A stretch of DNA of 9,321 nucleotides, from NCBI GenBank assembly GCA_946407175.1, contig CAMJNB010000026.1, positions 1-9,321 of the forward strand, in the 5' to 3' direction. Under the pieces are notes generated by a model that was not told the DNA's origin, ran no database searches, and was given only the letters and a program-made list of their open reading frames with translations. A program made the position numbers and the translations under genes. Each line of letters begins with the position of its first letter. The first letter of the stretch is position 1. This stretch comes from an uncultured Selenomonadales bacterium. GTDB taxonomy: Bacteria > Bacillota_C > Negativicutes > Selenomonadales > Selenomonadaceae. Shown piece by piece: positions 1 to 6,209 of the stretch.

Positions 1-31
1 TCGGTTTTTAGCTTTCATATTTCAGATTAAA

Positions 32-865
32 TCAATGCGTCTTCTTCAAATATTGTAAATCACCGTACCAATAAGAAGCGGTAGTGCCGCCGTCAATCAG
101 AAAATCTGCGCCGCTGATAAATCTGCCGCGACTTGACATTAAAAATTCTGCAAGGTCACCGACTTCATCAGGCGTACCTGCGCGACCGGCGGGAGATGCT
201 TTTAACATTTTGCGATAACCTTCGCCGCGCGGACCCTTCAACTCATCAGCGGCAAGCGGCGTAATTATTATGCCGGGACTGATTGAATTAATCGTGGCGC
301 CGCGCTTACCCCAGCGTGTTGCCTCATACATAACGCGCAGGACATTTCCGCGCTTTGCATGCTGATAGGCTTTAAGTGTATCGGTAATCGCCTTAAGGAA
401 TGGCAGATTCAAAAGTTCATCTGTAGGCGTCGTGGCAAGTTGAGTATTTTGCTCTTCAGTGAGTGCGCCGAGTCTGTGACCGGACTGCGAAGAAATTACA
501 ACGCCGGATCCGCCCGCCGCAATAACCTTGCCGACTTCCTCAAGCAATACCGCCGTGCCGTACAAATCCACCTGCAAAATTTTTTCTACCGGTGCTTGTG
601 AAGGTGACACGCCCGCCGCGTTGATTAGGTTTTTAATTTCGCCAAATTTCTGCGCGTGAGAAATGAGATTTAAAAGTGATTCGCGTGAAGATAAATCCGC
701 CGCAACGGTAGAAGTTTCAAAGCCGGCATTTTCAAAAATTTCAGCCGCCGCATATGTATTTTCAATTTTTAAATCTGCAAGTACAACGTGCTTGCCTGCG
801 CCGACTCTGCGTGCTATCGCCTGTCCTATTGAGCCGGAACCGAGTAAAACTACAACTTCTTTCAT
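32..865 (-). CDS. Classical SDR-family NAD(P)-dependent oxidoreductase
   Basis: A 277-residue short-chain dehydrogenase/reductase, expected to be a soluble oxidoreductase acting on an alcohol or ketone; the substrate cannot be read from sequence. Visible motifs: a Rossmann glycine-rich turn GSGSIG (residues 9-14), an acidic D31 at the end of strand 2 that favours NAD over NADP, NAAG (82-85), candidate catalytic serines 125-126, the YxxxK pair Y167/K171, SPG (196-198), and a C-terminal GADFLIDGG (252-260) that closes the fold. The gap between the catalytic serine and tyrosine is about 40 residues, against about 13 in typical classical SDRs, so there is an inserted segment near 131-162. The length and the YWYGDL tail suggest a complete protein. 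The ATG start follows AAGGAGG (882-876) at 10 nt. Its own promoter lies just upstream, so it need not depend on the sulfatase gene before it. Family call is firm; function is unknown. Confidence 0.93.
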   Translation of the reverse strand: MKEVVVLLGSGSIGQAIARRVGAGKHVVLADLKIENTYAAAEIFENAGFETSTVAADLSSRESLLNLISHAQKFGEIKNLINAAGVSPSQAPVEKILQVDLYGTAVLLEEVGKVIAAGGSGVVISSQSGHRLGALTEEQNTQLATTPTDELLNLPFLKAITDTLKAYQHAKRGNVLRVMYEATRWGKRGATINSISPGIIITPLAADELKGPRGEGYRKMLKASPAGRAGTPDEVGDLAEFLMSSRGRFISGADFLIDGGTTASYWYGDLQYLKKTH

Positions 866-898
866 TGATTGAAATCCTCCTTAACCATTGTCCTATGT

Positions 899-927
899 AT
901 TATAAAAAATTTTTCTGCGCGAATCAA
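899..927 (-). promoter_or_regulatory. Sigma-A-type promoter of the SDR gene
   Basis: Read on the minus strand, a TTGATT -35 box (927-922) is followed after exactly 17 bp by a perfect TATAAT -10 box (904-899). The predicted start near 892 leaves a leader of about 27 nt carrying the AAGGAGG ribosome site. This is the best promoter match in the window. Confidence 0.75.
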
Positions 928-934
928 ATTAAAA

Positions 935-976
935 TTAGCTATTAGCTATTAGCAGTTAGCGGTTAAGGATTAGTTT
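935..976. repeat. Degenerate 7-bp tandem repeat overlapping a stop codon
   Basis: Read on the plus strand, units start every 7 bp at 935, 942, 949, 956, 963 and 970. They are TTAGCTA, TTAGCTA, TTAGCAG, TTAGCGG, TTAAGGA and TTAGTTT. The first four keep TTAGC; the last two have decayed. The TTA of unit 5 is the complement of the sulfatase gene's TAA stop codon, so the array runs into the last codons of that gene. A related array lies at 2975-3006. Confidence 0.8.
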
Positions 977-2957
977 TAGCGCTGAAATCGGGACCCTTAG
1001 TCAAAAGCCACCAGCCTACCGTACGAACGGCGCGTACAACGTCCATTGCAAACTTTCTTTCATTCGGCAAATTAACCTTAGTCAAGTTGCCTGACGCTAC
1101 CTGCGGCAAAATCTCCCACACGTCCGAATCAATTCTGCCCGCCGTATTCTGCGTGATGTATGAATCTAAATCAAATCCCACGCCGAAACTTTGAAACAGA
1201 CTCGGCGCAATGGAATAGTAGATAAAACCGTGTGGCGCTATCAATTCAATAATCGTCGGCACGATTGACATATGTCCGCCTACAACGTCGGGCGGCAAAA
1301 TCTGTTTATTGATACCTGCGCCGTACATTACGAAAGGCACGCTGTCATGTTCAAAAATCGTCGGTCGACTGCCGGGGTCTACCCTGTGCGCGTGATCCCC
1401 CGTAACTATGAAAAGGCTGTCGGGATATTTTTCCTTCACCGAACGAATAAACTTTGTCGTGACTTTGTCCATGTACCAGTAATGTCCCAACTCCGTAGCA
1501 AGTTCGCGGGGATTGTCAACCGTCGGCAACTTGGCAATTTCAGCTAAAGTGCCGTTGAAATTGTAGCCTTCCGCCTCCAAATCCAAATTATACGGCGGGT
1601 GATTCGTAGTAGTCATAATCACATGAACCGTCGGCGGCTCATCAGCCAAATGTTTTTCCAATGCGTCAAATAAATCGCCGTCCTTAGCGCCCCACGTAGT
1701 CTGCTTGGGTACGCCTAAATCGGGGTAGCCGTAGAAATTATCAAAACCCTGCGCGACAGCCATTTTTGCAAGGTTATCCCAACTCGGCGTCCCGCCGTAC
1801 CAAAAATCTACGCGATAACCCAACTCTTTAAGCGGCGGCGCCATTGCCGAAATGTAAACCTCTTCATAGGTACGCGGCTGGTAGTTGATATTTATATTGA
1901 CGTCCGGCATACCGGTGATAATGCCTTCCAACGCTATCGAAGTGAAACTGCCGGTAGGAAAGAAATTCCTGCTGTAGTAGGCGTTCGGCTCCGCGATAAT
2001 GGATTTAATACCGTCGGCAACGTGCAAAGTCGCGTACTTGCCGAGCATTGGCCACTGCATCCACGTTTCACCGATTATAATAAAAATGTGACGCGGCTTT
2101 TCAATTCTTGCACCGCCGGCAGTACGTTCAAGGTACGGTTCAAGACTCTGCGCGTTTAAATTTTTTCGCTGTGAAATAAATTCCGCGCATGCCAAAATGT
2201 CATTCGGTTCGACGCCGGAAATTTCCCTTACCTCCATGTCGTTTGAAATGGAGTAGGCGCGATAAAAGGCTTGCACGTCGTCCAAAATGCATTCGTTTAA
2301 AAATTCGTCGGACGTTATGCCGGAGTTTTCCCAGTTCAAACCGTTAGCGTAGCTGAAACTGCCGCCGAAACGCGCGAAAATAAAAAACGTTACAATAAAT
2401 ACAATATTTGCCGTGACGAAGATAATTTTTTTCTTCAACGTGTCAAGATTCGGTAACGGTATCGGCTTTATTAACAACAGTCGGCTGAAAAAGAAAATGC
2501 AAATCAGCGTTAAGAAAATTGCAACAGGCAGACGCCAGTAAATTCCGTACGCTTGAAAAAGCATAATTATTATTGAGCCGATGTCGTCATGCAGACCTTG
2601 TACCACTTCCATGCCGAAAGTCGCGTTAAATGTATGATAGTACGGAAAACGCGCCATGAAAAGTACCGATAAAATGAATGATGCAATGACGCCCGTCGCC
2701 AATCTTATTCGTGACGTCAAGCCTAAAATCGTGACGAAGAAAAATGATATCAGCGTAATAGCGCCGGCAGATTTCAAGCTTAGCCGCATGCCGGCGAAAT
2801 TAGCCAACCAAATTTGCGAATTGTCCGTACCTGCGCCGATGTAGTCCGACATGATGTACATAAAAGCCGCGCGGTAAATTTCCGTTAAAATCAGTATGAA
2901 TAAAAATAATCTGAAGTCACGTTGCAAGCCGCTAAAAAATCTCTTTAAAAATTTCAA
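963..2957 (-). CDS. LtaS-like membrane sulfatase-fold transferase (phosphoglycerol/phosphoethanolamine transferase type)
   Basis: A 664-residue membrane enzyme with the LTA-synthase layout. Five hydrophobic segments lie near residues 15-36, 65-80, 87-104, 144-160 and 178-196, followed by an extracytoplasmic alkaline-phosphatase/sulfatase domain (about 287-590). By analogy with LtaS and MdoB, the metal ligand is E297 in GETW, the catalytic threonine is T339 in GSFTS, a substrate histidine is H453 in TNHPP, and late metal ligands are D520/H521 in TGDHAHR. The family moves phosphoglycerol (or phosphoethanolamine) from a phospholipid to a glycan or lipid outside the membrane. Which donor and acceptor apply here is unknown; in a diderm without classic lipoteichoic acid, the target may be an LPS, capsule or periplasmic glycan. 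Translation starts at TTG (2957-2955), supported by AAGGAG at a 5-nt spacing. It lies 57 bp downstream of the glycosyltransferase gene with no visible promoter, so the two are probably cotranscribed. About 70 residues follow the catalytic domain. Confidence 0.88.
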   Translation of the reverse strand: MKFLKRFFSGLQRDFRLFLFILILTEIYRAAFMYIMSDYIGAGTDNSQIWLANFAGMRLSLKSAGAITLISFFFVTILGLTSRIRLATGVIASFILSVLFMARFPYYHTFNATFGMEVVQGLHDDIGSIIIMLFQAYGIYWRLPVAIFLTLICIFFFSRLLLIKPIPLPNLDTLKKKIIFVTANIVFIVTFFIFARFGGSFSYANGLNWENSGITSDEFLNECILDDVQAFYRAYSISNDMEVREISGVEPNDILACAEFISQRKNLNAQSLEPYLERTAGGARIEKPRHIFIIIGETWMQWPMLGKYATLHVADGIKSIIAEPNAYYSRNFFPTGSFTSIALEGIITGMPDVNININYQPRTYEEVYISAMAPPLKELGYRVDFWYGGTPSWDNLAKMAVAQGFDNFYGYPDLGVPKQTTWGAKDGDLFDALEKHLADEPPTVHVIMTTTNHPPYNLDLEAEGYNFNGTLAEIAKLPTVDNPRELATELGHYWYMDKVTTKFIRSVKEKYPDSLFIVTGDHAHRVDPGSRPTIFEHDSVPFVMYGAGINKQILPPDVVGGHMSIVPTIIELIAPHGFIYYSIAPSLFQSFGVGFDLDSYITQNTAGRIDSDVWEILPQVASGNLTKVNLPNERKFAMDVVRAVRTVGWWLLTKGPDFSAKTNP

Positions 2958-2962
2958 CGTTG

Positions 2963-2968
2963 CTCCTT
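2963..2968 (-). promoter_or_regulatory. Ribosome binding site that fixes a TTG start
   Basis: AAGGAG on the minus strand, 5 nt before TTG at 2957-2955. No ATG or GTG is similarly placed, so it supports TTG initiation of the LtaS-like gene. Confidence 0.7.
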
Positions 2969-2974
2969 TAGTTT

Positions 2975-3006
2975 AGCTGGTAGCTATTAGCTGGTAGCTA
3001 GTAGCT
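2975..3006. repeat. 7-bp tandem repeat built on AGCT
   Basis: The palindrome AGCT recurs at exactly 7-bp spacing at 2975, 2982, 2989, 2996 and 3003, with variable three-base linkers (GGT, ATT, GGT, AGT). It fills most of the 57-bp gap between the glycosyltransferase stop and the ribosome site of the LtaS-like gene. It belongs to the same TTAGCTA-like family as the array at 935-976. A second small repeat, ATTAAGA/ATTAAGA on the minus strand, covers the glycosyltransferase stop codon just before it. Confidence 0.85.
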
Positions 3007-3014
3007 TTAAATTC

Positions 3015-4007
3015 TTAATTCTTAATCCTCTTAGCGTTTCGCTCCATTGGACGCAACACGCTTTCATAAACCATTCTTTGACCGTTAATCTCGTCTACAA
3101 GATAAATCGGTCGCCGCTTACTCTCATAAAAAATTTGTCCCACGTATTCGCCGATAATTCCCAGCGCCAAAAGTTGCGTGCCGCCGAGAAAAAGCATTAC
3201 CGTAAGCAATGTGGGGTAACCTGCCACCGGATCTCCGTAAATCAGCGCCATGACAAGCACGAAAACCATGTAAGCTATCGCGCCGCATGATACCGCTAAA
3301 CCTAAAAACGTCATCAAGCGTAAAGGTAAGGTAGTGAAAGACGTCATACCCTTCATTGCAAGGTTGAACAGCGCGAAATAATTCCAAGTCGTAGTTCCCG
3401 CCGCACGCGGTTTTACTTCAAACGGAATTTCTTTTTTATGATAGCCGACCCATGTAAAAAGTCCTTTCGTGAAGCGCTGATTTTCGCGCATTAATTTCAA
3501 AGCCTCAATACAGCGCCTGTCCAAAAGTCGAAAGTCCCCTACGTCGCGTTGCATTTCGTAGGACGTGCTGAACTTTTTCATAATCGCGTAAAAAAGATTC
3601 GCCAAATTGCGTTTAAGCCACGTTTCACCTGCGCGGTCAATGCGCTTGCCGCAAATATCGTCGTAACCTTCGCGCCAATATTTTACCATTTCGCTGATAA
3701 CTTCGGGCGGGTGCTGTAAATCGGCGTCCATAATTATAACCGCGTCGCCGTCTGAATAGTCAATGCCCGCCATCATTGCAGATTCCTTGCCGAAATTTCG
3801 CGATAAACTGATATAAGTCACGTCAGAATATTTTTCGGCAAGCTCGCGCAGTTTGTAAATCGTGCTGTCACGACTGCCGTCATTTACAAAGACGTAGTTA
3901 AAAGTGCAATTCGGAATATTTTTCACGTGACTTTGTACCGCAGGATAAAACATTTCTATAACTTCTTCTTCGTTGTAGCACGGCACAATAATCGTGATTT
4001 TATCCAT
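3015..4007 (-). CDS. GT2 polyprenyl-phosphate glycosyltransferase, GtrB/DPM1-like
   Basis: A 330-residue family 2 glycosyltransferase, expected to transfer a sugar from an NDP-sugar to undecaprenyl phosphate at the inner face of the membrane. Motifs: VPCYNEEE (8-15), NDGSRDST (42-49), the metal-binding DAD (94-96) within DADLQHP, a conserved RFTKGLFTWVGY block (178-189), then two TM helices (about 231-257 and 266-289) and the family tail GEYVGQIFYESKRRP (286-300). This is the GtrB/dolichol-phosphate-mannose-synthase-like type. ATG at 4007 is chosen as start because AAGGA lies 10 nt upstream and the protein then begins MDKITIIVPCYN as in relatives. An in-frame TTG at 4037 would add 10 residues, but it lacks a ribosome site and falls in the T-tract of a hairpin. 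The sugar cannot be told. The LtaS-like gene follows 57 bp later, which suggests the pair makes or decorates one surface glycolipid or polymer. Confidence 0.92.
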   Translation of the reverse strand: MDKITIIVPCYNEEEVIEMFYPAVQSHVKNIPNCTFNYVFVNDGSRDSTIYKLRELAEKYSDVTYISLSRNFGKESAMMAGIDYSDGDAVIIMDADLQHPPEVISEMVKYWREGYDDICGKRIDRAGETWLKRNLANLFYAIMKKFSTSYEMQRDVGDFRLLDRRCIEALKLMRENQRFTKGLFTWVGYHKKEIPFEVKPRAAGTTTWNYFALFNLAMKGMTSFTTLPLRLMTFLGLAVSCGAIAYMVFVLVMALIYGDPVAGYPTLLTVMLFLGGTQLLALGIIGEYVGQIFYESKRRPIYLVDEINGQRMVYESVLRPMERNAKRIKN

Positions 4008-4017
4008 TAAATTCAAA

Positions 4018-4022
4018 TCCTT
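4018..4022 (-). promoter_or_regulatory. Ribosome binding site supporting the GT2 ATG start
   Basis: AAGGA on the minus strand, 10 nt before ATG 4007-4005, the same spacing as in the SDR gene. It favours this ATG over in-frame ATG 4028 and TTG 4037, which have no comparable site. Confidence 0.55.
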
Positions 4023-4035
4023 TTTCATCAATCGC

Positions 4036-4081
4036 AAAAGAAATCGCCGCGCTCACTCGCATTTTGCAAGCCCGCACGGCG
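4036..4081 (-). terminator. Intrinsic-terminator-like hairpin between the GGDEF and GT2 genes
   Basis: On the minus strand, CGCCGTGC (4081-4074) pairs with GCGCGGCG (4052-4045) over 8 bp with one G-T pair. After a 3x3 internal loop, an inner CTTGC/GCGAG stem closes on an AAAAT loop. The 3' side is followed by ATTTCTTTT. This fits a Rho-independent terminator for the GGDEF gene, although the T-tract is interrupted by a C. It ends only about 30 nt before the GT2 start, with no room for a promoter in between, so it may be leaky or act as an attenuator. Confidence 0.55.
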
Positions 4082-4127
4082 TAGTAGCGACTGAAGCTGA
4101 TATTTTATTTTTCAATGTATTTAAAGC

Positions 4128-6014
4128 TTAGAATGACGATTGAATAATCAGCGCCAAATTTTTATCCATTTCGTCTTCCCAGTGAATGTTGTAGGCACGT
4201 GCAGGCGTCTCAACACCCCAGTTATTAATCTTCACGTCGATGTATTCGTTGCCGTCCTTTGAAAGGCGTTTGACCGGACAATCCTTACAAGGCTCGTCGA
4301 GATTATGAAAACGCTTATAGCAAGTCTGCGCGCTGGACGAAGTGATAAGCGTCTGCCTGATCGTGTTGTTAAAGAAAATCGGCTCGTAGGTATTTTTGTC
4401 GACGACGTAAATAAATTCCTGCATATGGTCTAAGATATTTTGCAGGTGGCGATTCATCTTTTCTGCAACGGTGTCACTCTTGCGGTCAAGCAAAATATTT
4501 CCCAACAGCACGGAGAAAATACTAATCTTCGTCAAAATGTCCTGCTCCCATTCACGCGGGTGCGCGGATTCAAAACCGATTGAACCTAAGAGTTCGCCGC
4601 CGTGTGAAAATTGGCAGTGCGCGAATGAACCAAGTTTAATTTTCTCCAACGCTTCGGCGTCGTCTTTGAATTTTTGAAAGGCGTTTTCGCAAATCGACGT
4701 GACGCCGTAAGGTGAGGGGTGGTAGCTGGATTCGACAATGTTACAATACCGGTCGACGAAGAAAGGATACTGCTTGACGATATCTTCACTGTTAAGCGAA
4801 ACGCCGTTGGGACTTACCCACTCAAATGCGAAGGAATATTTATTGGACGTGCGATTGAAACGGTTTACACAGACGCGATCAAGATTGAATTGCTTGCCGA
4901 ACATTTCAAGGCAGACTTGAACCGTGACTTCGGGGTTTTGCGTCTCGTAAAGCAGATTCAAAATAAATTCCAACATGTTATCTTGAAACGCCTTCTGCCG
5001 AATATCTTCCGCGTGTTGCGGGTCTCTTTCCGATTCTACGGCGAATGAACGTCCGATAAGGCTTGAACGGTAAATGGAGTAGCGATTCTTGCCAAGTGAT
5101 TTTGATTCGTACAAAGCACGGTCGGCGCGTTTGAAAAGCTCGGTGTAGGAAGTGCCGTGTTCGGGATAAAGCGCAACGCCGATACTTATGGAGAAAGGCA
5201 AGCTGACGTTGTTGCTTTCATAAGTGCGGTCAAGATTACGTAAAAGCTCGGTGCAACGTTTATCAAGCACGTCAAGCGACGGCATTTCTCGGAAGAGTAC
5301 GACAAACTCATCGCCGCCGATTCTGCCGACGATATCTTTTTGGCGGAAGATGCCGCGAATTTCATGCCCCATATCGGTCAACACGCCGTCACCGAAAAGA
5401 TGTCCGAAGGCGTCATTAATCGCCTTAAAGCCGTCCGCGTCGATTATCAGAAATGCCGGTGGAATATCCGTATCACTCAACGTAGAAAGATATTCGTCAA
5501 TGTGGTGTTGAGTGGCGGTTTTATTGTAAAAGCCGGTCAATACGTCATGCTCGGCGGAATGTTGCAATTCAAGTTGCCAAAGTTGTTTGACGTTAATGTT
5601 GCAGATACAGCCGAACGCGATAACCGGTCCCACGTCGTTAAAATAAAGCATAAGGCGAAATTCTACCCAAAGGTAACCGTTGCCGCCCTTGCCGCGCAGT
5701 CTTGCCTTTGTGATAAAAAGTTTGTGGTCGTTTTTAGTGTCTTGCATCCAAAACATTTGGTCAAAGAACGTCTCAAAAATTTCACGGTCATCAGGGTGAA
5801 TGATATCTCCTCTGAAAAAAGCGCTTGACGCCGGCGACACGCTCTGCGGTAAATCGTAATCGCAAGTTTCTACAGGCGCCATAAATTCCATGTAATCATT
5901 TTCAATTATCCATTTGAAGTAAATTATATTTTCAACGTCACTCAATGCACCGTAAATTTCCGTGCTGAATTCGGTCGGGATTGTCAAATTTGTAACGTTT
6001 GTATTGCTCATCAT
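4128..6014 (-). CDS. Multi-sensor diguanylate cyclase (PAS-GGDEF-GAF-PAS)
   Basis: A 628-residue, apparently cytosolic signalling protein that should make cyclic di-GMP from two GTP. Domains: a PAS_3-like sensor (about 25-145, with HPDD at 73-76); a GGDEF domain (about 150-316) with IDADGFKAIND (191-201), an intact GGDEF (233-237) and a canonical inhibitory-site RxxD (R224/D227); a GAF-like domain (about 345-508); and a C-terminal PAS-like domain (about 520-625) with C565, C576 and C579 in a CYKRFHNLDEPCKDCP motif. No TM segment is evident. The catalytic domain is internal, whereas GGDEF domains usually come last, and no output domain follows the last PAS. The start is fixed by a stop codon four codons upstream (6029-6027), leaving ATG 6014 or 6011. 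Neither has a good ribosome site. A hairpin separates it from the GT2 gene. c-di-GMP production is a safe inference; the signals sensed are unknown. Confidence 0.92.
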   Translation of the reverse strand: MMSNTNVTNLTIPTEFSTEIYGALSDVENIIYFKWIIENDYMEFMAPVETCDYDLPQSVSPASSAFFRGDIIHPDDREIFETFFDQMFWMQDTKNDHKLFITKARLRGKGGNGYLWVEFRLMLYFNDVGPVIAFGCICNINVKQLWQLELQHSAEHDVLTGFYNKTATQHHIDEYLSTLSDTDIPPAFLIIDADGFKAINDAFGHLFGDGVLTDMGHEIRGIFRQKDIVGRIGGDEFVVLFREMPSLDVLDKRCTELLRNLDRTYESNNVSLPFSISIGVALYPEHGTSYTELFKRADRALYESKSLGKNRYSIYRSSLIGRSFAVESERDPQHAEDIRQKAFQDNMLEFILNLLYETQNPEVTVQVCLEMFGKQFNLDRVCVNRFNRTSNKYSFAFEWVSPNGVSLNSEDIVKQYPFFVDRYCNIVESSYHPSPYGVTSICENAFQKFKDDAEALEKIKLGSFAHCQFSHGGELLGSIGFESAHPREWEQDILTKISIFSVLLGNILLDRKSDTVAEKMNRHLQNILDHMQEFIYVVDKNTYEPIFFNNTIRQTLITSSSAQTCYKRFHNLDEPCKDCPVKRLSKDGNEYIDVKINNWGVETPARAYNIHWEDEMDKNLALIIQSSF

Positions 6015-6070
6015 TTTGCAGCGTCTTTATCGCCGAATTTTTTTGCCGACAATAAATTTGCCGCCGACAC
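6011..6070 (-). other. Possible 19-codon leader frame overlapping the GGDEF start
   Basis: On the minus strand a GTG-initiated frame of 19 codons ends in TGA at 6013-6011, forming an ATGA overlap with the cyclase ATG at 6014-6012. The strong sequence GAGGAGG (6076-6070) abuts the GTG directly, too close for normal initiation there. An internal TTG (6052-6050) is about 17 nt away, too far. The overlap suggests translational coupling, but no start is well placed, so this is tentative. Confidence 0.25.
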
Positions 6071-6095
6071 CTCCTCACGATTAAATTACTAAAAT

Positions 6096-6125
6096 ATTTT
6101 ACCAAATATCGGCAAGCTTATTCAA
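6096..6125 (-). promoter_or_regulatory. Promoter of the GGDEF gene
   Basis: On the minus strand, TTGAAT (6125-6120) and TAAAAT (6101-6096) are 18 bp apart, and the -10 box is extended by TGG (6104-6102). The predicted start near 6089 gives a leader of about 75 nt, with the GAGGAGG sequence near its 5' end. Confidence 0.55.
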
Positions 6126-6135
6126 CCAATTTTTT

Positions 6136-6155
6136 AAAATCTTTTATAAGATTTT
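6136..6155. repeat. Perfect AT-rich inverted repeat between divergent promoters
   Basis: AAAATCTT (6136-6143) and AAGATTTT (6148-6155) are exact reverse complements around TTAT, followed by three more T on the plus strand. It lies between the minus-strand -35 box (6120-6125) and the plus-strand -10 element (6169-6177). It could be an operator for a dimeric regulator or a weak hairpin. Confidence 0.45.
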
Positions 6156-6168
6156 TTTCAGGCGGTTA

Positions 6169-6177
6169 TGGTAAAAT
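6169..6177 (+). promoter_or_regulatory. Extended -10 element for the ECF ATPase gene
   Basis: TGGTAAAAT is an extended -10 box. No convincing -35 lies 16-18 bp upstream, which extended -10 promoters can tolerate. Transcription would begin near 6184, excluding the ATG at 6168 and leaving a leader of about 26 nt before TTG 6210. Confidence 0.4.
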
Positions 6178-6198
6178 TCTTAGATAAAACTTTTTGGC

Positions 6199-6203
6199 AG
6201 GGA
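6199..6203 (+). promoter_or_regulatory. Ribosome-binding-like site that supports a TTG start
   Basis: AGGGA lies 6 nt before TTG 6210-6212. The alternative ATG 6168 has AGGCGG only 2 nt upstream and overlaps the putative -10 box, so TTG is preferred. Confidence 0.45.
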
Positions 6204-6209
6204 AAAAAT

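Noticed and set aside
4008..4037. TTG 4037 or ATG 4028 as start of the GT2 gene
   Set aside because: No ribosome site precedes either, and the extra residues lie in the hairpin T-tract and ribosome-site region. ATG 4007 gives the normal GT2 start.
5340..5828. 162-codon plus-strand open frame inside the GGDEF gene
   Set aside because: Antisense to the conserved PAS/GGDEF region; no recognisable motif and no ribosome site judged convincing.
6015..6095. A c-di-GMP riboswitch ahead of the cyclase gene
   Set aside because: The predicted leader is only about 75 nt and shows none of the paired helices or conserved bases expected for GEMM-type riboswitches.
6168..6209. ATG 6168 as start of the ECF ATPase
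   Set aside because: The ATG overlaps an extended -10 box and its AGGCGG is only 2 nt away. TTG 6210 has better spacing and gives the usual family N-terminus. The longer form cannot be fully excluded.
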